From contig NZ_RAWB01000003.1 of NCBI RefSeq assembly GCF_003612055.1, positions 1 through 63,009 of the forward strand: a stretch of 63,009 bases of DNA, written 5' to 3'. The stretch is from Corallococcus llansteffanensis (lineage in GTDB: Bacteria > Myxococcota > Myxococcia > Myxococcales > Myxococcaceae). Made by a program: the position numbers and the translations under genes. This document shows, piece by piece, positions 33,719-42,175 of this stretch. The notes under the pieces are model-generated. The model was not told where the DNA came from. It was given only the letters and a program-made list of their open reading frames with translations, and did no database searches. Position 1 is the stretch's first letter; each line of letters starts with the position of its first letter.

Positions 33719-35890
33719 CTATCCCGGCTGCGTGTACTCGTAGTGATCGCGCGATTGCGTGAGCAGGACGTGCCGGATGGGGCGGTCCTGCGGGCCCGTC
33801 TGCTCGACGGCGCCATAGTGCTGGGGGCTCGTCGCCCCGTAGAAGACCAGCGTGAAGTTGTTCGCGATGGAGAGCCGGATGAGGTCGAGGTGCTGAAGGT
33901 AGTAGCCCTGTGTTTCGGTGCACCTCGCGTAGGCGTCGAAGACCTCCACGGCCGAGCGTTCGATGAAGGTTGTGAGAGGATGCTGATTCGCAAGCCCGAC
34001 CGCACGACGGTAGGCGGGCTCGATTCTGGAGACGTCGACTCCTGACCCTGTCAGTGCCTCCCACACCTGCCCGAGATGGGCTCTGAGGTTGTTGAGCGCA
34101 TAAAGGGGGACCTGTCTGAACCGCTCGCGGAGCAGCCGCCGCTTCTCTCCGGCGAGGCCCGCCGCGCTCGCGCCCCGCATCCCCGCCGTCATGGTCGCCG
34201 CGGCGAATGCAGTGCGGACATCCTGGTCCGTGGCGGATGGCGCACGGGCGCCTTCAATCTGAAGAACGAGGACGTCTATCGCGGCATCGCAGGGGGTCAC
34301 GTACGGCAGCAGCGCAGGGACCAGCTCGCGCATGGCGGCGGTTGCCTGGGCTTCCACCTCACGGTGCATCCCGATGGCTTTCCATGCCTGACTTGCGAGC
34401 GAGAGGCCGAGGTTCTTCCAGAGTGGGTTGTCTTTCGCCGCATCCGCGAGCCGGAGGCGCTCAGCGATCATCTGGACGTAGGCCGCTCCCATGCGACCGC
34501 GCATGCCTTCTGGATCCCTGGACAGGGCGCGAATGGAGGCGCCGATGGTCTTCCGGTGCCTCGCCACGTCCTCGGCCGGGCAGCCGTACTCGCCCGACGG
34601 CTGCGGCTTCCCGTAGATCGCGTGGATCCCGCAGTCGCCATGGCCGGTGGTCGTGTAGCTGACGATGGGATTCCTTCCGCTCCGGTCGGTACGCCGGGTC
34701 GCCACCGGCGCCACGGGAGAGGACGACCCGAAGGCCCCCAGCCCCTTGGCGAACGACGGCGACATGGAACTGGAGGAGAAACCCGGGGGCATGGCTCCGA
34801 AGCCCGACATGGGTGCAGCCGAGGCGGAGGGCACGGCTTTCTTCGCGGCACTGAGCGTCACGTTGAATGCGACGGGCGCGTGGTCGGACATCGTCGCGCG
34901 CAGCGCGCCGTAGGTCCTGGGCGTCTGCTCCAGGGGATGCGCCGACGTGACGTTGTACCCCAACACCGGGCTGGCGCCGGTCGCGGACCAGAGATAGTCG
35001 AGCGTCGACCACTCCTTGAGGTCCGCTGCGCTCTCCTTCGAGGGGCAGTGGGTCACCACACCGGGATGCCAGGCCCGCCAGCGGATGGGGCCGTGCTGCT
35101 CGCTCCAGAAGGAGTGCTCACGAACGGCCGAGAAACCGGCGGGGGCGATGCGCGGGTCTGGCGGCTCGGTGTTGAAGTCGCCAATGGCGAGCGCCAGTGA
35201 GGTGAGGCTCCCATCCGCGAGCCTCCAGTGCTCGGTGCACTCGGAGAGCAGGAGGGCGAGATCCGCCTGGGTCTCGTGGCTGCCACCGGACTTGGCGTGG
35301 CATCCGAAGATGACCACGGGAAGTCCGGTGGGAACGGCCATCTTGATGCCGCGCACGGCCTTCTTCGCCAGAGACATGAACGTGAAGCGCCGCACCCGGG
35401 CGACCGCCATGATGCTGCAATGTCCGCTGTCGTCGTCCCACGTACTGTGGACGAGATCGCTGGCGGCATGGGCCGTGAGCAGCTTGCCCACCTCGGAGAG
35501 CTCCCCACGAATCTCGGTCAGGAAGACGATATCGACGCCGGGGTTCTGGATGCGGAGCCCATGGGCCGTGAGCTTGCTCTCCGGAGCCTCATCGAAATAC
35601 CGGTGCGAGGGGAAGGCCAGGTGGCTCACGCCCAGCGTGGGTTGTTGCAAGAGCAGGCCGCTCTCGACGAAGCGACCGCCGAGCGAGTCCTCGGGTGCTC
35701 CTCCACTCGACGGCAGCAGGACGAAGGGGCTGGCCGTATTGGACGCGATGTTCGACGCCGCCTCGGCTCCCGCCTTGGCCTTGACGTTGAACCAGTCGAG
35801 GACGAACTGGACGATCCGTCCCGCGCGCCCCTTTGCGGCGCCCCCGCGCATGAGGTTCCAGGTGCCGATTCGCAGCGTGATGGGATCCAC
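33719..35890 (-). CDS. EEP (DNase I-like) domain fused to a C-terminal OTU-like cysteine-protease domain
   Basis: The preferred start is GTG at 35888-35890, because GGAGGAA lies 4 bp upstream and translation then enters the EEP fold directly (LRIGTWNLMRGG); this gives 723 residues. The frame stays open to 36064, where TTG would give 781. The EEP domain (about 6-345) keeps all expected residues: Asn12, Glu126, His198, Asp238/Asn240 (AIGDFN), Asp298 and Asp336-His337 (SDHAP). A Ser/Pro/Met-rich linker follows. From about 410 comes TTTGHGDCGIHAIYG (Asp419, Cys420), matching the OTU nucleophile motif, and near the end VFYGATSPQHYGAV supplies the OTU-like histidine (His691). EEP enzymes cut nucleic acid or phosphodiesters; OTU enzymes cleave ubiquitin linkages. 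Together they look like an effector aimed at eukaryotic or competitor cells. No signal peptide is seen. Confidence 0.82.
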   Translation of the reverse strand: MDPITLRIGTWNLMRGGAAKGRAGRIVQFVLDWFNVKAKAGAEAASNIASNTASPFVLLPSSGGAPEDSLGGRFVESGLLLQQPTLGVSHLAFPSHRYFDEAPESKLTAHGLRIQNPGVDIVFLTEIRGELSEVGKLLTAHAASDLVHSTWDDDSGHCSIMAVARVRRFTFMSLAKKAVRGIKMAVPTGLPVVIFGCHAKSGGSHETQADLALLLSECTEHWRLADGSLTSLALAIGDFNTEPPDPRIAPAGFSAVREHSFWSEQHGPIRWRAWHPGVVTHCPSKESAADLKEWSTLDYLWSATGASPVLGYNVTSAHPLEQTPRTYGALRATMSDHAPVAFNVTLSAAKKAVPSASAAPMSGFGAMPPGFSSSSMSPSFAKGLGAFGSSSPVAPVATRRTDRSGRNPIVSYTTTGHGDCGIHAIYGKPQPSGEYGCPAEDVARHRKTIGASIRALSRDPEGMRGRMGAAYVQMIAERLRLADAAKDNPLWKNLGLSLASQAWKAIGMHREVEAQATAAMRELVPALLPYVTPCDAAIDVLVLQIEGARAPSATDQDVRTAFAAATMTAGMRGASAAGLAGEKRRLLRERFRQVPLYALNNLRAHLGQVWEALTGSGVDVSRIEPAYRRAVGLANQHPLTTFIERSAVEVFDAYARCTETQGYYLQHLDLIRLSIANNFTLVFYGATSPQHYGAVEQTGPQDRPIRHVLLTQSRDHYEYTQPG

Positions 35891-36226
35891 GGTTCCTCCG
35901 CCGAGGCTCGTCCACGAGAAGGTGCCGTGAACGCGCAACTCGCAGGGGCCGTGCCGCACCCACGCCTCATCACGAATCCGCGACTGCTGCACCGGGCCGT
36001 GACGTGCGTAGGCAAGAACAACGAAAGCGGAGCCATCCTCCATCGGGATGCAGGTGAGACGCAAGCCGCCGACGCGTGGACGACCGCGCGTCGGTCTGCG
36101 GATCTCGTGGCCTACGGCGTGCCGTTCCTCGCCAACCCGGACCTGCCGGAACGCATACGCATAGGGCGAAGAGAAGGCCTGTTGAGGGTGAGGGCTGGTG
36201 CAGAGGAGGGACGAATAGGGCCGCGC
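35891..36226. other. Spacer between EEP-OTU and DUF6194 genes
   Basis: If the GTG start is right, this 336-bp stretch holds no gene. The minus-strand frame of the EEP-OTU gene continues without a stop to 36064 (an ATG at 36043 and a TTG at 36064 are possible starts, neither with a ribosome site). No repeat, tRNA or clear hairpin was seen. Confidence 0.4.
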
Positions 36227-36679
36227 TCAGCCCCGGGCGCCCCGCTTCGTCTGGAGGTCGTAGGCCTCGCGGAGATAGGGGCGCAGCAGCCGGAACGTCT
36301 CGTGGCTGGGATTGAGAACGCTCAGCCAGAACACCCGCGCGTAGGTCGGATGCGGCAGGAGCACGTCCAGGGCCGTGAAGTCCACGTCCAGGTCGGGCTC
36401 CGGGAACAGCTTCTGGAAGCTGTCCTTCCCCACGCACAGGTTCAGCCGGAACACGTCGTCGCGGTCCAGCTCCGAGCGGTGGTCCAGCTCGGTGTCCCGG
36501 GTGACGATGGTCGCGAAGGGGGACTTCCGCTCGTCCCCCGCGAAGAAGAAGAGGTCCGGTGTGGTGACATCCAGGTGCACGTCCTTGAACGCGTCCCGGA
36601 TGTACTCCGCCAAGGCTTCCAGGCTGATGGCTCCCGTGATGACGTCCTCCCCCGAAGTCGTACTGGTGGGATCTACCAC
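36227..36679 (-). CDS. DUF6194 family protein
   Basis: 150 residues from GTG at 36677-36679; no ATG is available near the N-terminus. Family features I recognise from memory: LFFFAGDERKSPFATIVT, then RDDVFRLNLCVGKDSF, a TALDVLLPHPTYA motif and a C-terminal VLNPSHETF followed by LREAYDL. The family is widespread in actinobacteria and myxobacteria as a single-domain cytoplasmic protein of unknown function. No signal peptide. Its neighbour on the plus strand is a LysE relic starting 54 bp away, so the gene may have its own promoter in that gap. Confidence 0.75.
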   Translation of the reverse strand: MVDPTSTTSGEDVITGAISLEALAEYIRDAFKDVHLDVTTPDLFFFAGDERKSPFATIVTRDTELDHRSELDRDDVFRLNLCVGKDSFQKLFPEPDLDVDFTALDVLLPHPTYARVFWLSVLNPSHETFRLLRPYLREAYDLQTKRGARG

Positions 36680-36733
36680 GCACGGAAACAGCTGGGGTAT
36701 GACCGCACTCCAACTTTTCCAGAGTTACCCGCA

Positions 36734-36901
36734 ATGCAATTCTTGAACAGGATTGAAGCCGCCTGGATCTGCGTCTACGCCGGTGGCGGTTCCAAGCTGG
36801 CGCAATGGCTGCGCCAGAGCACCCGCATGCGCTGGTTCAACCGCGCGGCGGGCAGTGCGTTCGTCGGCGCGGGTATATTGCTGGTCGGCTTCCAGCGCTG
36901 A
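36734..36901 (+). pseudogene. C-terminal relic of a LysE/RhtB-type amino-acid exporter
   Basis: A 55-codon frame from ATG to TGA reads WLRQSTRMRWFNRAAGSAF then VGAGILLVGFQ. This is the end of LysE-family exporters: a basic loop, the W-x-N-R-x-x-G-x-x-F-x-G-x-G turn and the last membrane helix. About 150 residues that would form the preceding helices are absent and nothing upstream in any plus frame resembles them. A short membrane peptide cannot be excluded, but a deletion relic is the simpler reading. Confidence 0.6.
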
Positions 36902-36920
36902 CGGGCGAGGGCCCCTTCCC

Positions 36921-38117
36921 ATGATCGTGAATCTCGAAGATCTGCGCCGCCATGCTCGCCGGCGTCTCCCCCGAGCCATCTTCGACTTCGTCGATGGAGG
37001 CGCCGAGGACGAGTACACGCTGCGGGCCAATCGGCTGAGCTTCGAGAAGTACGCCTTCCGCGCGCGCGCCCTCGTCGACGTGAGCCAGTGCGACCAGTCG
37101 ACCACGCTGCTCGGCAAGCAGCTCTCCACGCCGGTGCTCCTCGCCCCCGCGGGCCTGACAGGGCTGGTCGCGCCCCGGGGTGAAGTGCTGGCGGCGCGGG
37201 CCGCCGCGAACAAGGGCACGCTCTTCACGCTGAGCACGATGTCGGTGTGCTCGATTGAAGAGGTGGGCGCGGCGGTTCCCGGCTCCTCGCTCTGGTTCCA
37301 GCTCTACGTCTGGAAGGATCGCGGCATCACCCGGGCGCTGATGGAACGGGCGAAGGCGGCCGGCTACCACGCGCTCTGCCTGACGGTGGACGTGCCGGCC
37401 ATGGGCCGCCGTGAACGCGACAGCCGCAACGGCTTCACCGTCCCTCCCCGGATCACGCTCTTCAACCTGCTGGACGCCCTGATGCACCTGCGGTGGGGGC
37501 TCTGGATGTTGTCGGCCCCACGTCCCACGTTCGGCAACTTCGTCGGGACCGGGAAGGTGGAGAAGGAGGACGCCATCTCCGTGGCGAGCTTCACCAACAA
37601 GCAGTTCGACCCGAGCGTGACCTGGGCCGACCTGGAGTGGATCCGCTCGCTCTGGTCGGGGCCGCTGCTCCTCAAGGGCATCTCCTGCGGCGAGGATGCG
37701 CGGCTGGCCGTCCAGCACGGGGTGGAGGGCCTCATCGTCTCCAACCACGGGGGCCGGCAGCTCGACTTCCTCCCGGCGGCGTTGGACCTGCTGCCCGAGA
37801 TCGTCGACGCGGTCGAGGGGCGCGCCGAGATCATCTTCGATGGTGGCATCCGGCGCGGCTCCGACGTGGTGAAGGCGATTGCCCTGGGGGCACGCGCTTG
37901 CATGGTCGGACGCCCCTTCCTCTACGCACTCGCCAGCCAGGGTCAGGCGGGGGTGGAGCTGATGCTGGACCTGCTCCGCGTGGAGATTGATCGCACCCTG
38001 GCCTTGATCGGGCGCCCCAGGCTGAGCCAGCTGGACCGCTCGGCGCTCCGGTTCGAGGAGCGTCCACGGGCGGCCGAGAAGGGCCTGGAGCTCCTGGCCG
38101 CCAATCACATGAAGTGA
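36921..38117 (+). CDS. FMN-dependent alpha-hydroxy-acid dehydrogenase (L-lactate dehydrogenase-like)
   Basis: 398 residues from ATG at 36921 with GGGCGAGGG upstream; the frame continues upstream but that part overlaps the LysE relic. The family TIM barrel is complete: N-terminal ARRRLPRAIFDFVDGGAEDE, the FMN/substrate motif VSNHGGRQLD (catalytic His near 276, Arg near 279) and the phosphate-binding DGGIRRGSDVVKA. Members (LldD, mandelate dehydrogenase, glycolate oxidase) oxidise 2-hydroxy acids and pass electrons to quinone or oxygen. The central stretch FNLLDALMHLRWGLWML is hydrophobic, as in the membrane-associated LldD branch. It is probably a single-gene unit. Confidence 0.93.
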   Translation: MIVNLEDLRRHARRRLPRAIFDFVDGGAEDEYTLRANRLSFEKYAFRARALVDVSQCDQSTTLLGKQLSTPVLLAPAGLTGLVAPRGEVLAARAAANKGTLFTLSTMSVCSIEEVGAAVPGSSLWFQLYVWKDRGITRALMERAKAAGYHALCLTVDVPAMGRRERDSRNGFTVPPRITLFNLLDALMHLRWGLWMLSAPRPTFGNFVGTGKVEKEDAISVASFTNKQFDPSVTWADLEWIRSLWSGPLLLKGISCGEDARLAVQHGVEGLIVSNHGGRQLDFLPAALDLLPEIVDAVEGRAEIIFDGGIRRGSDVVKAIALGARACMVGRPFLYALASQGQAGVELMLDLLRVEIDRTLALIGRPRLSQLDRSALRFEERPRAAEKGLELLAANHMK

Positions 38118-38199
38118 CACACGAACCGTCGCGGGTCCTTCCCTTCAAACGACCAGGCAGGGCAGGCCAGTCCGTTCGGGCCACAGGCGTTGCGCTTCA

Positions 38200-38302
38200 T
38201 GCAGCCCGCGGGCAATGCCAGGTGCTCCAGAATGGCGTGTACTTCACCGGGGGCCGTCAGGTATGCCAGCACCCGCCTGCGGCCTCCACAGCGGCAGAGC
38301 GC
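38200..38302 (-). mobile_element. IS91-like transposase C-terminal relic 1
   Basis: On the minus strand this reads CRCGGRRRVLAYLTAPGEV then HAILEHLALPAG, the zinc-ribbon tail typical of IS91-family transposases. It has no start, no catalytic part and no in-frame continuation. It matches the relic at 44.7 kb closely and lies between the lactate dehydrogenase and DUF4833 genes in a 280-bp spacer. Confidence 0.65.
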
Positions 38303-38397
38303 AGGGCGAGTGACGGTTCCAGGGGCCAGGGGTGTTCATCATCCCGATACGGCCCCACGGGCGACCGCCGTCACTCCGCCATGAAAGGGGGACCCCT

Positions 38398-38934
38398 GTG
38401 TTTCCTGGATTCGGGCTCAGCCACCTCACTGCCGTCGCCCTGACGACCGTCGCGACCCTGGCCTCCGCGGCCGGGGCGCCCCTCCCCTCGCAGTCCGCCT
38501 TCTTCCTGTCCCGGAGCGAGAACCGGAACCAGGTCCACTACGCCCTGCGCCTGGACGAGACCTGCCGCCCCGTGGGGACGCGTCCCGTGCAGGTGTACTG
38601 GCGGATGTTGGAGCGCGGGGCGTCGGAGGTGGAGGAGCTGCTGGAGGTCGAGCAACCCGCGTATGGGCTGGAGGACCCGCAACCGGTCGACGCCACCGCG
38701 GATGGCTGGCGGGTGCGGGTGCGCCTGCGGGCCTTTCCCTCGCGCCTCATCGACATCACCACCGCGCGGGTCGACGGAAAATGCCAGGTCCAGGCGTGGA
38801 CGAAGCTGGGCAACAGCGTCTGCCGACTGGAGCATGTCTTCGTGAAGACGTCCTGGCCCTTCTCGGTCGACTTCGTGCGGCTGGATGGCGTGGGACCGGA
38901 TGGGCAGCCAGTCAATGAGCTGATTCGCGAGTGA
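38398..38934 (+). CDS. DUF4833 domain secreted protein
   Basis: 178 residues from GTG at 38398, chosen because AAAGGGGGA lies just upstream and translation then begins directly with a signal peptide (LTAVALTTVATLASAAGA). The mature part starts with the family signature FFLSRSENRNQVHYALRLD, continues through PVQVYWR and QPAYGLED, and ends in FVRLDGVGPDGQ. DUF4833 proteins are exported beta-rich proteins of unknown function. An upstream in-frame ATG at 38332 would place a poor leader inside the spacer. A hairpin immediately follows the stop. Confidence 0.85.
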   Translation: MFPGFGLSHLTAVALTTVATLASAAGAPLPSQSAFFLSRSENRNQVHYALRLDETCRPVGTRPVQVYWRMLERGASEVEELLEVEQPAYGLEDPQPVDATADGWRVRVRLRAFPSRLIDITTARVDGKCQVQAWTKLGNSVCRLEHVFVKTSWPFSVDFVRLDGVGPDGQPVNELIRE

Positions 38935-38953
38935 GGGGTGGCCTGGCCACCCC
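38935..38953 (+). terminator. Hairpin after DUF4833 gene
   Basis: GGGGTGGCC, one base, then GGCCACCCC directly after the TGA. In practice this is a 7-bp stem with a 5-base loop. There is no clear T tract, so terminator function is inferred from position. Confidence 0.5.
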
Positions 38954-38996
38954 CTGCACACGCCGATGCGTTGGGGCGCATGCCGTCAGGTCGTGA

Positions 38997-39026
38997 GGAA
39001 GGAAGGGAGCGGACTCCCTTCCTTCC
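38997..39026 (-). terminator. Hairpin terminator of lipoprotein copy 1
   Basis: GGAAGGAAGGGAG and its perfect reverse complement around a 4-base loop (CGGA), 14 bp beyond the stop of the minus-strand gene. No U tract follows on the transcript, so it is a strong hairpin of uncertain efficiency. Confidence 0.6.
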
Positions 39027-39040
39027 CAGGACTTCAGCGA

Positions 39041-40552
39041 CTACGGGCTGAACATGCCGGTCAGCACGCTGGCGCGGCCTCGAGGCAGCGAGCGCTTGAA
39101 CGGGCTCGTCGCGAGGTCAGAGCCGGGCTGGTACCAGCTCTGGATCTCCGCGAAGTACGTCTGGCCCGCCTGCAGCACGCCCGGGGGCAGGTACACGCTC
39201 TGGAGGTCCGTGTGCAGCACCGCCACCCGCGTCGCGGTGGTGGCACCGTTGCTCGTGCCCAGCCGGTAGATGTTCACCACGTAGTTCGTGGCCGTGCCGA
39301 CCAGCGGCTTCGACCAGCGCAGCGAGGCGTCAGCCCCCACGCCCGTGAGGTCCTGGAACGCGCCGCGCGTGTTCACCTGGGGCGCCTGCACCGGCCCGAC
39401 GAGGGGCTGCACCGGCGCGGCGGTGAACGCGCTCGCCTCCTGATCCACGCGGATGTCCACCCCCATGGTGTAGGGCGTCGCGGTTCCCAGCTGGTAGCTC
39501 TTCGTGAAGCCCGCGGCGGCGAGCGCCACCTTCTGCCACGTCGCCGGGAGCGGGTTGTTGTAGCTCATGCTCCCCGTGACGAGGTCGGTCCGCTGCGTGT
39601 CAGGATTGAGCTTCACGAGCAGTGGCTGCCCGCTGATGGACGCGAGCGCCGTGCTCAGCGCGGCCGGCCGGGCGGACATCCATATCTCGTTGTACGTGCT
39701 GAGCGCGCCCGGGTTCACCTGGGTGCGCAGGGCCTCGAAGGCCGAGCGTCTCCAGTCCACCGCGAAGGTGCCTGTCGCGACGGGCTGGGTGAAGGTGCCG
39801 CTGACGGTGACGGGCTGGCCCTCCACCTGCGTCATGCTCGTGAGGAGCACCTTGTGCATCGCGCGGTAGGGCACTCCATTCGCGCTCGTCTGCAACCGCA
39901 TCTGCGCCAGGGAGAACAGATCCCCGCGGCTGCTGTCGAGCAGCACCGGGTTGAGCATGTCGGCGTAATTGAAGCTCAGCCCGGAGAGCGACGTGGCGCC
40001 CGCCAGGGGGAACCCCGTGACGCCGCTGTTGACGTAGCCGAACGCGCCCGCGTTCAACGAATACACCTCCAGGTAGTCCCCCGACTGCCAGGGAGACAGG
40101 CCGGTGGCGGACACCGTCACGGGGGTAGGCAGCGAGACGAAGGTGCCATCGCGGCCCCACTCCGTGGAGCCCAAATCGAACGCGCGGCCGGTGCTCACCA
40201 GGTAGCGCGAGCCCAGCTTCAGGTAGATGCGGCCGGAAGGGACGTTCGGCACGGAGATGGTGCCGTCCGCGGAGCCCGTGCCCGGATAGGCCGTGAACGC
40301 CCCGGTCGTTGAATCCCGCATGTAGGCCACCACCGACGTGGCGGACTGATTGTAGGGCTTCGTCTCGTTGCCCGACATGGCGACGAAGGTGACCGGGCTG
40401 GTGCCGGTGACCTGGGTGATAAGGCTCTGGGTGACCTGGGAGGTTGCGTCCGCCGACACGGAGGAGTCCACCGCCTCGGCCTCGTCGAGCCCCCCGCAGC
40501 CGACCCCTGCCATGCCGACCAGAAGCCCGAGGGAGATCCATGACTTATGCAT
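39041..40552 (-). CDS. Large predicted lipoprotein, copy 1 of an identical pair
   Basis: 503 residues from ATG at 40550-40552. The N-terminus has a signal with a lipobox-like MAGVGC (Cys19), so the product is probably lipid-anchored. The mature protein is Ser/Thr/Gly-rich and beta-like, with repeated strands (TSPVTFVAMSGNE, DGTISVPNVPSG, GDYLEVYSLNAG) and a C-terminal fibronectin-like part (DASLRWSKPLVGTATNYVVN). No catalytic motif was seen. An adhesin, carbohydrate-binding or surface-exposed role would fit, but this is inference. The translated sequence is identical to 47056-48567; only silent changes separate the genes, so the duplication is recent or maintained by gene conversion. Confidence 0.85.
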   Translation of the reverse strand: MHKSWISLGLLVGMAGVGCGGLDEAEAVDSSVSADATSQVTQSLITQVTGTSPVTFVAMSGNETKPYNQSATSVVAYMRDSTTGAFTAYPGTGSADGTISVPNVPSGRIYLKLGSRYLVSTGRAFDLGSTEWGRDGTFVSLPTPVTVSATGLSPWQSGDYLEVYSLNAGAFGYVNSGVTGFPLAGATSLSGLSFNYADMLNPVLLDSSRGDLFSLAQMRLQTSANGVPYRAMHKVLLTSMTQVEGQPVTVSGTFTQPVATGTFAVDWRRSAFEALRTQVNPGALSTYNEIWMSARPAALSTALASISGQPLLVKLNPDTQRTDLVTGSMSYNNPLPATWQKVALAAAGFTKSYQLGTATPYTMGVDIRVDQEASAFTAAPVQPLVGPVQAPQVNTRGAFQDLTGVGADASLRWSKPLVGTATNYVVNIYRLGTSNGATTATRVAVLHTDLQSVYLPPGVLQAGQTYFAEIQSWYQPGSDLATSPFKRSLPRGRASVLTGMFSP

Positions 40553-40696
40553 TGTGAAGGCAACCCTTTCGACGGCGTCCTGAATGGCGCCGCGCAGGGA
40601 GATTCATACCGGGTCGGTCTGACATTTCCGGAAGCGCTTCGATTCCAATTTTCTCTCGGGGCCGTGAAGGTAACCGCGCTTGTATGATGCGGGGCC

Positions 40697-42130
40697 ATGT
40701 ACCCGACACGCCGTCTTCTGGCCCGTGGACCGTGGTTGTTCGATCTCAGCCCACACCGACTCATCGTCCTCCACGGAGCCGAAGGCGTGCGCCGGGAGGT
40801 CAGCGGAGACGTGCTGAATCATCCGTCCGCGCCCGTGATACTCGCCGCGCTCGACGAGGCAAGGGACGTCTGGGTGGGAGGCGGGGATCGGCGTGTCTTC
40901 TCCGTGGGGGCCGGCGCGAGCGCTCCCGTCCAGGCCTTTCCGGGGGAGTGCTTCGATCTCACCACCGATGGGAACCGGCTCATCGGAACGAGGGTGGACG
41001 GCGCCCTCAAGCTGACCACCCTCTTCACGACCGATGGGTCCGGGCAGCAGTGGAAGCCCATGACCTTGCCCAAGCCCGTGCCCGCCACGCACGGGTACGG
41101 GTATTGCGAGGGGCGCCCCCTCCGTCAGTCCCCCGATGGGGCGTTCCTCGACACGAGCCCCTTTGGCATCACCGTCGTGGAGAAGGGCCGGGGCCGCGTC
41201 TACGTGCTCCGCGCGGGGGCGGCTCAGCCGGAGGGAGCACTCCAGGTGGAGCCGGGCCATGAGCAGGACACCTGGCGGGCCCTGGCCACGCCCCACGGCG
41301 TGCTCCTCCTGCTCATCATCAACTACCGGCAGACGGCGCTCCTCCACTTCGCGCTCGACGGCACCCTGCTCGGCTCCATCCCGGGGAGCGATGAGGATGA
41401 TGAGGAGGAGGATGATGAGCTGACCTGGGGCGGTACCGGGGTGTGCGTCCTCGACGCGGCCCGGGCGCTCCTCTTCGTACAGGACAAGGTCCTCCTGGTG
41501 TCCCTGCCCGGGCTCCAGGTGCTGGAGACGCTCGTGGAGGAGTGGCCTGGCTTCGTGTCCGTGACGCCCGCGGGCTCTGACCGGTGGTGGGTGGGCGCCG
41601 AGGACAGTGACGCGCTCTTCCTGCTCACCGCCGAGCCCGGACACCCCTTGCGCCTCCACGCCGCGAACCGTCCGGTGAGCCCGGGCACGCCACTCATGCA
41701 CATGGGTTACAAGACGCCCGCGATCCACTGGACCGAGTACACCTCGGCGCCGCTGACCGTGTCCGCGCCGGTGGCCGAGACGTGGCGGGCGGTGGTGCGC
41801 AATGACGGGACCGCATGTGAGGCGGTGCGGGTCCGGGTGTCCGGGGCGCTCGTCGGCGCTCGCGTGGTGGACGTGAGCGTGCGGTATCGCGGCCAGCCGC
41901 TCCCGATGGTGGGTGAGAACCGCGTGAACGTCGTGGGGGATACCGCCGGACTGGAGGGAGGGGCCACTGCGGAGCTGGAGGTGACCTTCACCCCCCGCGG
42001 CGAGGGCTCGGGACCGCTGACCCTCACCGTCGAGCCGTGCTCCTGGCAGTTCCAGGGCAAAGAAGAGCCTCGCGTCCTCGCTGTGACGGGCCATCCGGCA
42101 TCCGCCCGGTTCCCGCTCACGGTGGAGTAG
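40697..42130 (+). CDS. Hypothetical protein, probable beta-propeller with an acidic loop
   Basis: 477 residues from ATG at 40697. Short hydrophobic strands recur every 40-50 residues (DVWVGGGDRRVFSVG, NRLIGTRVDGALKLTT, RALLFVQDKVLLVSLP, DRWWVGAEDSDALFLL), consistent with a propeller over residues 40-330, followed by a beta-sandwich-like C-terminus (VRVRVSGALVGARVV, GATAELEVTFTPRGEG). Residues about 234-246 form the acidic run DEDDEEEDDEL. No signal peptide or enzyme motif was seen. It starts 25 bp beyond the right edge of duplication copy 1, so its promoter region may have been altered by that event. Confidence 0.8.
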   Translation: MYPTRRLLARGPWLFDLSPHRLIVLHGAEGVRREVSGDVLNHPSAPVILAALDEARDVWVGGGDRRVFSVGAGASAPVQAFPGECFDLTTDGNRLIGTRVDGALKLTTLFTTDGSGQQWKPMTLPKPVPATHGYGYCEGRPLRQSPDGAFLDTSPFGITVVEKGRGRVYVLRAGAAQPEGALQVEPGHEQDTWRALATPHGVLLLLIINYRQTALLHFALDGTLLGSIPGSDEDDEEEDDELTWGGTGVCVLDAARALLFVQDKVLLVSLPGLQVLETLVEEWPGFVSVTPAGSDRWWVGAEDSDALFLLTAEPGHPLRLHAANRPVSPGTPLMHMGYKTPAIHWTEYTSAPLTVSAPVAETWRAVVRNDGTACEAVRVRVSGALVGARVVDVSVRYRGQPLPMVGENRVNVVGDTAGLEGGATAELEVTFTPRGEGSGPLTLTVEPCSWQFQGKEEPRVLAVTGHPASARFPLTVE

Positions 42131-42175
42131 CCCGAACCGCGCCGCCTGTCCTCGAGCAGCTCATGACGGGCGAGG

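Larger units (their letters stand above)
38994..40671. repeat. Direct duplication, copy 1 (about 1.68 kb)
   Basis: Near-identical to 47009-48686 at a constant offset of 8,015 bp. It covers the terminator hairpin, the whole 503-codon lipoprotein gene and about 120 bp upstream. Differences seen by eye: a few bases near the stop, three silent codons, and rising divergence over the last 25 bp of the right end. Confidence 0.93.

Noticed and set aside
34076-35200. A 374-codon plus-strand frame over the EEP-OTU gene.
   Set aside because: No domain, Arg/Gly-rich, while the minus strand has complete EEP motifs.
39041-40312. Plus-strand frames of 448 and 458 codons over both lipoprotein copies.
   Set aside because: They are antisense shadows. 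The minus strand has a signal peptide, a lipobox and normal composition, and differences between copies are silent only in the minus frame.
41397-41420. GAT/GAG-rich run as a microsatellite.
   Set aside because: It encodes an acidic loop (DEDDEEEDDEL) in frame in a gene; the units are irregular, so it is not treated as a separate repeat.
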